Source of the DNA: Rhizopus sp. PT2906
Taxonomy: Eukaryota; Mucoromycota; Mucoromycetes; Mucorales; Rhizopodaceae
Reading direction: 5' to 3'
Length of the DNA stretch: 64,000 bases
Assembly (NCBI GenBank): GCA_025529335.1
Contig: JAMYHX010000057.1
Coordinates: 1-64,000 of the forward strand
This document shows positions 1 through 10,568 of this stretch, piece after piece. Positions within the stretch are counted from its first letter, which is position 1. Each line of letters begins with the position of its first letter. Below the pieces are notes generated by a model that was given only the letters and a program-made list of their open reading frames with translations, did not search any database and was not told the origin of the DNA. The position numbers and the translations under genes are program-made.

Positions 1-19
1 AAAAAAAATCTTTTTATGT

Positions 20-177
20 CTTCTTCCTGAAAGAAACAAACCAAGTTGGCGACTTAAAAAAGCCATGTTTAGAGTGGTGTAACATATTGAAAAGTTTTGT
101 TGGGCTTCATCATAGGTATTGTGTAGAGGTAGCGTCCGTAGCATTAGCCTGTTTTCTGGTGCATGTAGTGTTCACCT
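20..177 (+). repeat. Dispersed repeat family, copy 1
   Basis: This is about 160 bp that recurs, diverged, at 14748-14896, 24852-24989 and 62842-63020 on the same strand, and as a fragment at 62653-62712 on the opposite strand. The best conserved block is the 3' part: a GTAGAGGTAGCGTCCGTAGC-type core followed by a TCTGGTGCATGTA-type core and a TTCACC or TTTCCCC end. The 5' part (TTCTTCCTGAAAGAAACAAA) is also shared with the copy at 62842. No gene is visible inside it. The copies are too diverged to be recent, and this one lies at the window edge, so its true left end is unknown. Confidence 0.75.
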
Positions 178-2249
178 TATTGAAAACACTTCAGTCATTG
201 ACCTGGTGACCAAAGATTTATCGGACGTTCCCAAGTGAACGTACGAATCAGACGGAACTGAATGGGTCGACTGCACACGCGGCGAAGTCCTGTACATCCC
301 TCGCCAAGGTATTCAACATTCGTTGCCACCTATCTGGATCAACGTTCAGAGTAGTTGAAATGAACATGATTTATGGATGAAGATTCTGATTTCCATACTA
401 GGTAAAGGCAGAGTCTGTGCGTAATCAAGAAGGAATATAAAGTGATTTATAAGCACTATTCAGATACATAGTCTTTACAATAATAACTAATTAGAATAAG
501 CTAATAATTATCCAGAACGTTGCAGTAAGTCAGGCGCCGCAGCTTTAACCATAACCATAACAGAATGAATCAGATCGTACCTGGGATTCAGCTCAGATCA
601 AAAAGTATAAATAGATCTCTCTTTTTCATTGTATTTTGGGTTATTCACTAATACAGTCCTTTGGAAACAACTACCAGCGCCTCTTGATGATTTGGCATTA
701 GGGACTTTCCGCTCTGTTAAGAAAGCGTACATGAAGCAGTGTCTACAGCAATGAATGGTGGGTTACGGGTTTAAGCTTCTTTCACTGTGTCGTTCCAATT
801 TAGCAATTGATCCAATTTTATGGATACTTATGACACACCAAGAACGTAACCGCTACATTCGTCGGCGCCTTAGTTAGCTGCCTGAAGGTAGTCCACGGCC
901 GTGCCCAATACATCCCTCGCCCGGTATGCTCACTCGGCCGCACGCTGTTGAATGTCTCTGTACGCATCACAGGCTGTGCCTTCCACTATCGACCCCTGAT
1001 CCTTTGTCTTTTTGACTTAATAAGCTCCCTACGGGTCCTTGAATATCTGCAGATATACAAACTCTTGGCTGATCGTTCGTTCCATTCTTTCCAGGTTAGA
1101 TGAGCTTCAACTTGGCTGTCTTCCTCAGGAAATCGCTTCCCTAGGTAGGCGTTGCCATTAATTGCTAAAAAGGTTCTCAATAGCCATTTTGGCTTATTCT
1201 CTTTTACATTATTCTCACTTTTTTACCCTTGATACCAAAAAGGAGCTTTTTAGTCTCCATTATTGACCTTTTGTTCTCATCTGGGCGGCCTTTTATTGCG
1301 CTCAACAGGACGTTATATTAAATAAAATCAGTTATTTTCATCAAAGTGCGACATCAATTTTAATTGGCTGCGATATTGCCTATTAGAAGCGTTGTATAGA
1401 AAACTTCGTATTTTATTGTTATTAATTTAAAACTACGAATAAAAAAGCGTGGCTCAGAGAGAGCATTAGCCACATCTTTAGTCTCCATTTCGGCAACTGT
1501 ACGAGCATTATTATTTTTCCAGTAATTGAGTACATGATGAAAGCTTTTATAGGTAAAAGTATAAATAAAAGAAAAAGGTCTACCAAAGGTGCAAATTGAT
1601 ACTGTGAAGAGCGCAAAAAGCTCTTACAGCTAAGAGCAAATTGAAAAAAATAGATGCGTAAGATATTTAAAAAAGCGCAAACTGGTACCGTGAGCACTGA
1701 ACAAGGTGGGTTACACACATTTAATGTACCTCACAGATCTGAAATCGGTGAGTATTTTGTTCAAATTTACGGCTAAAATCATTTCCTTATTTGCTGAAAT
1801 GCTCATTTAGCAGCTCCATAAACATGCATCAATCGTTTTTATCAACAAAATGAACATGATATTCTGAAAATCTCTGCGTTTTCTAGGTGATTCCAGGAAC
1901 GGAACCTGAACTTGTCACCATGACATCTGTATTCTGTTACACACAAAAAGCCATTATGTCATATTTTCTAGATAAAGAAATTATCTTTTATTCTAAATAG
2001 ATGTAGGTGCAGCATGAAGGAAATATGCATATACAGGTATATATGAATATATATATATATATAGAAAGAGAGAAAGAAAAGGTATGCATGTGAATTATAC
2101 AATAATAATAATAATGATGATGACAGCCGTAATAAAGAAAGACAGAAAGCGAGAGGGTATGTAACTGGAATTCTATACATTATATATGGTTGACGAAAGG
2201 AACGGTTGCTTAAATAAGGGGTGGTGCATAGACATATAAACAAGGTCGT
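178..2249. other. Spacer without a supported gene
   Basis: About 2 kb of AT-rich DNA. A TACATCCCTCGCC-centred segment occurs twice in diverged form (about 291-320 and 908-935), suggesting old repeat debris. A minus-strand open frame of 64 codons at 986-1180 is too short and unmatched to call. Two imperfect copies of a GCAAATTGATACTGTGA-like segment occur near 1590 and 1677. TA and AAT microsatellites lie at about 2045-2062 and 2098-2116. Confidence 0.5.
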
Positions 2250-2467
2250 TTAGTCGTTGCTACTGCTTCCATTAGCATATCTACACCAAAATTCATGACT
2301 ATATAAACAATAGATGTAAATAAAGAGAAAAACACGTAAATATATAAAACTTACCTGAATTGGGATACATCGACACCACAGCTCGCACAAAAGGTCTGTG
2401 AGGCAAATAAGACGGGTAATGATGACTGCTTATTGTTGTTGTAATTGAAAATAGTCGAAAAGTTCAT
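2250..2467 (-). CDS. Possible small CxxC protein, two exons
   Basis: I do not recognise this gene. On the minus strand an ATG at 2467 opens 37 codons plus 2 nt, ending in a good donor (CAG|GTAAGT, exon 2355-2467). A 56-nt intron with a TATATAG acceptor leads to exon 2250-2298, which stays in frame to a TAA, giving about 53 residues. The first exon carries one CxxC pair (FCASCGV), and the second adds a Cys and ends serine-rich. The strong donor and the phase match argue that it is transcribed. The very short product could instead be the 5' end of a gene truncated by the repeat-rich DNA to its left, or an unfinished model. Treat as tentative. Confidence 0.35.
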
Positions 2468-2631
2468 TCTTTACAAAAAAGTACAAGAAAAAGAAGGAAA
2501 AAGAAGACACTCCTTTATATTTATTTTTGTCCTCTCTATACTTTTTATTCTAACGTCATTTTTATTAACCAGGAGATCACATTGTCATACATGTAGGTTA
2601 CAAATTAGGAAGTAACTACCAGAAGATGACG

Positions 2632-4474
2632 TTAGACGCAAGTAAACATTTGCTTCATGATTGCTTTATCTTTCTCCTCTCGTTGCTTATCCACTGCATC
2701 TGCTCCTCCTGTTCGTTTGAGCTTCTTTAATCCCACAAAATTTGTCAATTCTCTTTCGAACGCATCAATGCTCTGTCCCAGTGCCTTGGTTCTCATTTTC
2801 TCCGCTTGATCTAAAGCCCGCAATCGACGATCATGGTCCACACGAATCGCCGATACCTCCTTCATCACACTTGCCATCCCTTCAAACCCTTCTTCGGCAG
2901 GGGCTACTCTAAACTCCGGTGCACTTGGCTGTTGCTTTGTTCGCTCATGTATTTCAGCAATCTTGGTAGCTTGTTCGAGTACATCAAGGATAGCACGATG
3001 ATCTTCCTTGAGATCAATCAAAAGGCTCTCTTGATCTTTAAGAAACTTTTGTTCCTTGACGATCGTCTGAAGCGTGGTCTCCCACGTCTTTTTCCATTGA
3101 GGCTTGTATGTTCTCAAACATGCTTCGAGGTCTTCCATTTCCTTCTCGAGTAGCTTAGATTCATCCAGACACTGCTGCAATCGGTTCTTGCTCGGTCGAC
3201 ATCGTTTCTGGGTAATGTCATGCTTGAGTTGATCAACATTGTCTTGCAAGACCTCTAATCGGCTGGCGACCAAGTAGGCAGCAGTCTGAGTAATCTCTTT
3301 GCCTTCATCCATCTCCGCCTTGACTGTTTCTGAAGATGAGTCTTGTTCCTGGTTTTCTAGCTTTTGTTTGCAACTTTCGTACGCCTGACGAGTAGCATGT
3401 AGTTGTTGACGTAATGACTGCACTTCGTCTGACGTCGTTTGCTTATTTAACCATGTCTTCAACGCTTGCTCCGCAATCTTCCCCAAAGTATCTTTCATTT
3501 CATCCAACAGAGGTTGATGATCCGACATATCTGTATACAAACATCAGTGAAAAAAAAAAATACTCTTTCTCTCTTTTGCTTACCTTTCATCGACAAGATA
3601 GAGTAAGGCTTCACATCAGCCACGTTTTCCAGCTCATATTCAACATCCGAACAAGGATCCAGTATGTAGATGACCGATTCAGGCACCAGCATATTGTAAT
3701 GACGTTCGAACAATTGCCTTAGGTTGGACAGGATAAGATCCTGAGATCGAATTGTTGCCTTCTTTATACGACTTCCCTTTTTCAGATACAGTGGTAAGGC
3801 GGAATCTACCTTTTGTGTGCCCATTTAATTTCAAGCATCTTTATGTATAAAGAAGGATTACCTTGTTTGTTATTAATGCATTTTGAGCTTTCTGCCAGAT
3901 CGACTTGAGAAGCCAGTCTGTCGACCATCTGCTTGTCGGAAGGATCTGTGAGGTCGATTTGCATAGGTGAAAGGACCTTGGGCTCACGTCGTTCACGAAG
4001 GATAGCTTGTTTCTTTTTGATACCATGAAGTAATTTGAGAATAGAATCCTTGATTGTAGGTAAATCCTGTTCAAGTGCTTCAGATGAAGGTGGTTTAGAC
4101 AGTGTGTTCTTTAGACAAACATATAGTTCGTTTGGTAAATGACACATGTCTCTTTAGAATAAAGAAAAAAAAAAAAAAAAAGAGATCAGTCACAGATTGA
4201 TAGTCTATTCTAATTGATTGTTTACTCCATGGGTAATAACAAAAGTTCAAAGGTTCGTGATATATGACTAAAGTGGGTATCTAGTGTTTGATAATCTTGA
4301 TGAACTTGGTTGTCGGGTAACTCTCCAAATGACCAAGCGGTCAATGATTCGAGAAGCTTTTTAGTTGCTTGAAGTAATTTAGATACACTCTGTTCAATCT
4401 CAGATGCCTAAAATAACAATTATCAATTACAAGTCAAAGAATATAATAAGCCTTACAGGAGAAGAAGGAGACAT
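2632..4474 (-). CDS. BUD6: Bud6/Aip3-type actin-interacting cell polarity protein
   Basis: Bud6/Aip3 proteins bind actin and formins at sites of polarised growth such as the hyphal tip and help nucleate actin cables. Five exons are inferred, all in phase: 4457-4474, 4226-4407, 3862-4151, 3584-3805 and 2632-3530, giving about 537 residues. The order of conserved parts fits the AIP3 domain: an N-terminal helical segment (IEQSVSKLLQATKKLL, LTAWSFG), then LPNELYVCLKNTL, then a core with RIKKATI, the IYILDP segment and the YELENVADVKPYS segment, then a long C-terminal coiled coil rich in E, K and Q. The first coding exon is only 18 nt (MSPSSP). The protein is shorter than budding-yeast Bud6 because little sequence precedes the domain. 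The 3822-3824 ATG lies inside the last intron-adjacent region and is not a start. Confidence 0.88.
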
Positions 4475-4597
4475 GATAAAGAACAAAAAGAAGAGAAAGA
4501 AGAAAGGAAATGATTCTTTCATTAAAAACGCTTTTGAAAGAACAAAGAGAAAAGAGACCAAAGTGAGTTTAAAGGGTATTATTTAATACATTCCCAT

Positions 4598-5112
4598 TCA
4601 GTTATTTTTTAAAATGGTAAACGTAGAACTTCGATAGATAACATCTTGGCAATGCTTGTAAGGTGGTTTGGAATCATTAGAGCAAAGATAGGTGATACTA
4701 TATAGATTATAAGTCATAAAAATAGAAAATAAAAAAGTCAACTTACTTTTCACCGATCATCAAGGTAAAAGTACCATTGGGTATATCTTTTGGAATTATC
4801 CAAGTGCTGGAGTAATTTCTATTATAGCCAATATTTTGATGAGCAGGAAATCCTTGGATAGTTTTATTATCATGGGTTAAAGTAGTAAATGTGCCCCAAA
4901 TCTTGGTCATTCCTATGTTTTTAACTTGTCGAAGATTGAGCATCATCTTTATTATATTTTACTATTTAGAACTTACCCTTGTATTCTATAGTCATCACGT
5001 CGCCTGGATGAAAAATACTTGAACTGTTTGGTTGAAGGATATCAATTTCATCTGCTCTTATAAGCATGACAAAGATAACTAAGCAAGTCAATAATGTAAA
5101 AATGGTCTTCAT
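4598..5112 (-). CDS. Small secreted Kre9/Knh1-like Ig-domain protein
   Basis: A predicted secreted protein of 137 residues from three in-phase exons (4977-5112, 4747-4924, 4598-4697). The N-terminus is a clear signal peptide (MKTIFTLLTCLVIFVMLIRA), followed by DEIDILQPNSSSIFHPGDV and a VTIEY-like strand. That layout matches the Ig-like domain at the start of the Kre9/Knh1 family (serine-threonine-rich cell-wall proteins), which act in beta-1,6-glucan assembly in yeast. Several N-glycosylation sequons are visible (NSS, NKT, NYS, NGT). No GPI or Ser/Thr-rich tail is present, so this is an Ig-only small version, common among fungal secretomes. The exact function in the wall or outside the cell is unknown. 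The last exon brings two of its cysteines. Confidence 0.72.
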
Positions 5113-5363
5113 GATGGATAAAGAAAGAAAGAAAGAGAAAATCAAAGACCCTTTTTATATCAAAAGGGACATAATAAGCGAGGATAATGAGCTACTCTCT
5201 AGCAAGTCAAATAATGCCGTTTAATTAAGGGATTTCATTATTTCTGTAATTAACCTTTCATGGCGATGTATGCGTGATTCAGTCACACAGCAATATTTAT
5301 GCTACCAATTCATTTCCCGATTACACATGGACGCACCGACTTTCTTTTTTTTCTCTCTCTTTA

Positions 5364-5655
5364 ATGTCGAGTTCAAGATTATTTAGAAATGACTCTGAAG
5401 AAGAGTTGATGTTGAATCACTTGTCTGAAGAAGAAGACGAAGATTTGGAAGCACCTGCTTCACTTATTCTAGAAAGACCAAAAAACGATAGACCAACACT
5501 GTTATCAACTAGAGACCATGTATCAATAGAGGATAGGACAATGTGGAGATGGGCTAATGTCGAGAATATGGACTATTTCTTTCAAAGAGTATATGACTAT
5601 TATCAAGGCAAAGGAATTTATTGTATTTTACTAGCAAGATTACTCAACTTATTGT

Positions 5656-5696
<41 letters not shown>

Positions 5697-7720
5697 GTTG
5701 ACTATCACTCACCTTTATCTATAGAACACTCTCCTTCATGATTGTATTTTCTACCTTTCTCGTTGGCTGCGTCAATTACTCAGAGATACCCTCAAGTCAT
5801 TCACTTGATCAAGTGATTGTCCCTCAGTGCTTATCCAAGTTATCTACAACCAAGTTTTTATATTTAATCATGTTTGTCCTATGGTGGCTGTGGCAAGCGA
5901 TCCGATTTGTTACAGATATACCTGCGCTCAAAGAGATGTACAATTTCTATACCATTCTATTGAACATACCTGATGCAAGTATGAAGTCTTTATGTACGAG
6001 ATTATGTTTCTTATATATTTATAATAGGAGGATATGCAGACTGTCTCATGGCAAACAGTACTCGATCGAATCATTGATATCAGAGAGACCAACCCTAATA
6101 CATCAGAACAATCACCCATACGATTGACAGAGCATGATGTGGCTAGTAGGATCATGAGAAAAGAGAATTATTTGATTGCCCTCTTCAATAAGGATATATT
6201 CAACCTGACGATTCCTTTACCTTATCTAAGGCATCGACAACTATTCACAAAGGACATTCAATGGAATTTATCTTTTTGTTTGCTTGATTTCGTATTTGAT
6301 CAGCGAGGACAAATTAGAAAGAGATTTCTAAAAGAAAAGAACAAGCAGATATTAGTGGCAGGGTAAGTAAAGATAGTGAGTATAGAATGAATAAACATAT
6401 ACTCTCTATTGATTAGGCTCAAACGAAGGTTCATCTTTATGGGATTATTGAACTGTGTTTTAGCACCATTCATATTTATCTATTTATTCCTCTTTTTCTT
6501 TTTCAAGTATTTTGAGGTAAGTTGAATAGTGAATAATGTATTATAAAAGCTCATTTTTATTATTAGGAATATCACAAGGATCCAAGCCGAATTGGATCAA
6601 GAACTTATTCTCCCTTTGCCAAATGGAAGTTTCGAGAGTTTAATGAATTGCCTCATCTGTTTGATAAACGAATTAATCAAAGTTATGAATACGCCAACTT
6701 GTATGTCAATCAATTCCCCAAGGAAAAGACGATTCTTTTTGCGAGGTATGTGAATATACTCTTTTCTTTATTTTCTCTTTTACATATATTTTTATAGATT
6801 CGCGTCATTTATTGCTGGCTCATTTGCTGGTGTGTTGGCTCTTTTTAGTTTATTTGACTCTGAAGTGCTACTTAATTTTGAAATTACGCCCAACGGTACC
6901 GTTTTGTTCTACCTTGGCGTCACAGGTACGATCTTTGCTGTCACACGTGGCATGATTCCGGATGAGAAACAAGTTTTTGACCCGGAAAGGACACTGAAGC
7001 AAGTGATTGAACATACACACTATTTACCATCTAAATGGAAGCATAAACTACATACGGATCAGGTGCGGGCTGATTTCTGTCTCTTGTTTGATTACAAGGT
7101 TGGATTGTTCTTACAGGAACTAACAAGTGTGCTCTTTGCACCACTTGTCCTTTGCTTCTCACTTCCTAAAAGTGCCGAACAGATCATCGATTTCTTTAGG
7201 GAATTTACGGTTCATGTCAATGGACTTGGTTATGTTTGCAGTTTTGCGCAGTTTGATTTTGAAAAGCATGGCAATCCGAGATATGGGGTCGAAGGCGTGC
7301 TTGTAGAGGATGAGTATTATTTAAGCAACGAAGGCAAGATGGAAAAGAGTTTTCTCAATTTTAAGGTATGATAAATAATCATGGATTATCATTCGTTATC
7401 TAATCTTGTATATATAATAGGCTAATCATCCTCATTGGATACCAAATGATATGGCTGGTTCCCTTTACCTATCAAGACTAGAAAGATTTAAAAATCAGAA
7501 GAGACAAAATGACATTACAAAAGATGAACCATCTCCGATAAGATTGAATAAGTATGGTATTCCAAGCAATTTAGGTGATTCATTTGAGCCTAGTACACCT
7601 CATTTCCAGTATCAGCAACACCATGAAGAAGAAGAGGAGGAAGAAGAGGAAGAAGAATCGACCAAGAAGAACGTTGTGGGTCTCTTGAATCAATTTTATG
7701 ACTTGAACAATCGTCCCTAA
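5364..7720 (+). CDS. ATG9: Autophagy-related protein 9 (lipid scramblase)
   Basis: Atg9 is the multispanning membrane protein of small vesicles that seed the autophagosome, and it scrambles lipids between leaflets. Seven exons join in phase: 5364-5653, 5725-5974, 6028-6362, 6417-6516, 6567-6745, 6798-7365, 7421-7720, giving 673 residues. Family signatures are easy to read: NVENMDYFFQRVYDYYQGKG, STFLVGCVNYSEI, DMQTVSWQTVLDRI, the YHKDPSRIGSRTYSPFAKW loop, YVNQFPKEKT, and the C-terminal core with FAQFDFEKHGNPRYG. The start was placed at the ATG after the pyrimidine run, because the upstream in-frame ATG at 5274 adds 30 residues unlike Atg9. The third exon is entered through a GC-AG intron (donor GCAAGT at 5975). 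The tail is short and has a run of about 12 Glu, so the long disordered tail of yeast Atg9 is reduced. Confidence 0.95.
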
Positions 7721-8124
7721 TAAAATTAGAGTTTGGTTTTCTTCCCACAGTTTAAAACCCACTTGTTTCAATTTCCGATTTAGATGCCTCTGCATGGACC
7801 TGTTTGACAGATGAGCTCATTATGGTAAACAATGTATTGCATTACCTTTTGCTTTGTCTTGATCTTTTGGCTTTATTTACGCCTTTTATTTATATGTTTT
7901 GACTCTATGTGATCAGAAATAGAACCATCTTGCAATACAAATAATTACTTGAAAGGATACTCCGCATAGTATTGACGTAGCAGCTATGTTTGGGTTTAGA
8001 CCCAGTGTAACCAAGTGGGGCGATCCAATCAAAAAGAAGCTTCGTATTCCCGTAACGAATAAAAAGGCCCCCCCTCCCTTCCGCATTTTTCTACTTTTTC
8101 TTTCCAACAAACAACAGAAAAAAA
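7721..8124. other. Intergenic region and promoter of the P5C dehydrogenase gene
   Basis: This 404-bp gap holds the 3' end of ATG9 and the leader of the next gene. A C-rich run (CCCCCCCTCCC) near 8068-8078 is followed by a pyrimidine-rich stretch ending in ACAACAGAAAAAAA just before the ATG, a common leader composition here. No additional gene was found. Confidence 0.5.
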
Positions 8125-9904
8125 ATGGCCAACGCTCTTGTTACTCCTTCTCTTGCTCATTTCAAGTTACCTGAAATCCACAATGAACCTATGGTAAGTT
8201 GATGATGAACATGCTTAGTCTCTCTGTTTTTTTTACTTATAAACAATAGCTCAACTATGCTCCTGGTTCACCCGAAAGAGCCAAGTTGGAAGCTGCTCTC
8301 AAGGAAATGATGGCACAAGGTCCTGTTGAAATTCCTTTGGTTATCAATGGTGAAAAGATCTATACTGGAAAGACTGCTGATCAATTGAACCCCTCTGATC
8401 ACAAGAAGGTTGTTGCCAAATATCATCAAGCCGATGCTGTTTATGCTCAAAAGGCTATTGACGGAGCATTGGCTGCCAAGGCTCAATGGGAAGCTCTTCC
8501 TTTCAATGACCGTATTGCTGTCTTCTTGAAGGCTGCTGATTTATTAGCTACTAAATACAGGTAAGAACGAACAATGGAGAGAGAGAGAGAAAAAATATGT
8601 ATATCTAAAACGTTAATAGATACAAGGTCATGGCTGCTACTATGCTCGGTCAAGGCAAGAACATCTGGCAAGCTGAAATTGATGCTGCTGCAGAACTTTG
8701 TGATTTCTGGCGTTTCAACTGTAAATATGCTGAAGAGATCTATACTCAACAACCTCCCAAGAACGCTCCTGGTAACTGGAACCGTACCGAATTCCGTGCT
8801 CTCGAAGGTTTCGTCTTGGCTATTTCTCCTTTCAACTTTACTGCCATCGGTGGTAACTTACCTTCTGCTCCTGCCTTGATGGGTAACGTTGTTCTCTGGA
8901 AGCCTTCTCCTTGCGCCGTTCTTTCCAACTATCTTGTCTACCAAATCTTGGAAGAAGCTGGTCTCCCTGCTGGTGTCATCCAATTCATTCCTGGTGATGC
9001 TCAAGAAATCTGTGGTCATGCTATCGCCACTCCCGATTTCTCTTCTCTCCACTTTACTGGTTCTACTCATGTGTTCCGCAAGTTGTGGAAGGATATCGGT
9101 AACAACATTGAAAAGTACAAAAGCTATCCTCGTATCGTTGGTGAAACTGGTGGTAAGAACTATCACTTGCTCCACCCTGATCTTGACCAAGCTGGTGTTC
9201 GTCACGCTGCCTTGCAAACCATCCGTGCTGCCTTTGAATACCAAGGTCAAAAGTGCTCTGCTTGTTCTCGTGTCTACGTTCCCGCTTCTTTGTTTGCTGA
9301 CTTCAAAAAGTTCATTGTCGAAGAACATGCCAAGATCACTCAAGGTCCCGTTCACGAATTCCAACACTTTTGCGGTCCTGTCATCAACAAGATTGCCTTT
9401 GACAAGATTAAGGGATACATCAACCATGCTATTGCTGACGACAACTGTGAAGTGATTGCTGGTGGCAAGTGTGATGATTCTGTTGGTTACTTTGTTGAAC
9501 CTACTGTGATCGTCACCAAGGACAAGTTCACCAAGACGATGAGAGAAGAAATTTTCGGTCCTGTTGTCACCATCTACGTCTATGAAGATGCCGACTTTGA
9601 AGGAACCTGCAAGCTCATTGGTGAAACCACCGAATACGGTTTGACCGGTGCCTTGTTTGCTAAGGATCGTACTGCCGTCGTCCAAGGTTCCAACTTGCTT
9701 CGTAACACTGCTGGTAACTTTTATATCAATGACAAGTGTACTGGTGCTGTTGTCGGTCAACAACCTTTCGGTGGTGGACGTGCTTCTGGTACAAACGATA
9801 AGGCTGGTTCTTGGTCTCTCTTGGTTCGTTTCGTCTCTACTCGTTCTATCAAGGAAAACTTTGTTCCCATCGAATCATTTGCTTATCCTTCCAACGCTCT
9901 TTAA
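8125..9904 (+). CDS. PUT2: Delta-1-pyrroline-5-carboxylate dehydrogenase
   Basis: This enzyme oxidises glutamate semialdehyde/P5C to glutamate with NAD+, the second step of proline breakdown, normally in mitochondria. Three exons (8125-8193, 8250-8560, 8620-9904) join in phase to 554 residues. The aldehyde dehydrogenase fold is plain: NAD-binding SPFNFTAIGGN, the general-base Glu at about residue 302 (GETGGKNYH) and the nucleophile Cys at about 339 (YQGQKCSACSR), plus EIFGPVV and the C-terminal QQPFGGGRASGT. Family-specific N-terminal parts (NEPM..YAPGSPERAKLEAAL) confirm P5CDH over other aldehyde dehydrogenases. The sequence before the conserved core is only about 15 residues and is not a convincing mitochondrial presequence. 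Codon use is strongly C/T-ending in exon 3, consistent with high expression. It converges on the next gene with 70 bp between stops. Confidence 0.94.
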
Positions 9905-9974
9905 ATTCACTGTAATTTTTTTTTCCCGTGTATATTTTAGAAACATCAATGTAATATAATAAAAAAAAACATGT

Positions 9975-10448
9975 TTATTGTTTTGAAAGAATATGTCTGT
10001 TGGGTGCCAAACATGCTTCTTCTACTCCAGGGACAATCGCTACTTCGATCCCATGTCGTTCTAAAAGAGCAACACCTTCACAATTTACCAGATCAGGAGG
10101 CTCACGTACACCCATGACCACTCGCTTAATCTTGGCTTCTATAATACGATCCACACAAGGTCGATTACCCGAGAGTCGTTTAGAACAAGGTTCCATTGTT
10201 GTGTACATGGTTGCTCCTGTGGGATCTACAGTTGTCTTTGCTAATGCACATTCTTCTGCATGTGTATTTCCTGGTAATTCACGAGAGTATCCTGTGCTAA
10301 GTAATTGACCTTGTTTTACGAGAGCAGCTCCTACACAGTACGCAGCAGGCGCAGGTATTGACTTGTTGGCTTCTTGTATACACGTATTCATAAATTGTAA
10401 ATCACTCTCGTCATTAGTATATGGAGTTCCATAAATGTCTGTCATCAT
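9975..10448 (-). CDS. Riboflavin-biosynthesis-type (RIB2/RibD) pyrimidine deaminase
   Basis: A single-exon 157-residue cytidine-deaminase-fold protein. Zinc ligands are present: HAEE (His63, catalytic Glu65) and PC..9..C (Cys88, Cys98), with the RibD-like MEPCSKRLSGNRPC spacing. The substrate-proximal YSRELPGNTHAEECAL and the VVMGVREPPDLVNCEG segment match the deaminase domain of fungal Rib2, which deaminates 2,5-diamino-6-ribitylamino-pyrimidinone 5'-phosphate in riboflavin synthesis. It lacks the pseudouridine-synthase-like domain fused to Rib2 in budding yeast, so it is a stand-alone deaminase. Two adjacent ATGs (10448, 10445) are possible starts. It lies 120 bp downstream of the pescadillo gene on the same strand. 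An alternative is a pyrimidine deaminase of salvage. Confidence 0.8.
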   Translation of the reverse strand: MMTDIYGTPYTNDESDLQFMNTCIQEANKSIPAPAAYCVGAALVKQGQLLSTGYSRELPGNTHAEECALAKTTVDPTGATMYTTMEPCSKRLSGNRPCVDRIIEAKIKRVVMGVREPPDLVNCEGVALLERHGIEVAIVPGVEEACLAPNRHILSKQ

Positions 10449-10568
10449 GACAATAAGAAAAAGAAAGAAAAAAGAAAAAACGGTTTAAATCTTTTTGAAG
10501 GGGGGAGGTTTTATTGTATTCTTCTAAGATATGTTGTATATACAGTAACATGCATAATTATATGATAA

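Noticed and set aside
4404..4586. 60-codon + strand frame
   Set aside because: Lysine-rich shadow overlapping the first two exons of BUD6.
8889..9455. 188-codon frame on the same strand as P5CDH in another frame
   Set aside because: Leu/Ser-rich shadow of biased codons inside exon 3.
8858..9763. 301-codon open frame antisense to the P5C dehydrogenase gene
   Set aside because: It mirrors the strongly codon-biased exon of a certain gene. Its translation is Thr/Val/Ser-rich with no recognisable motif.
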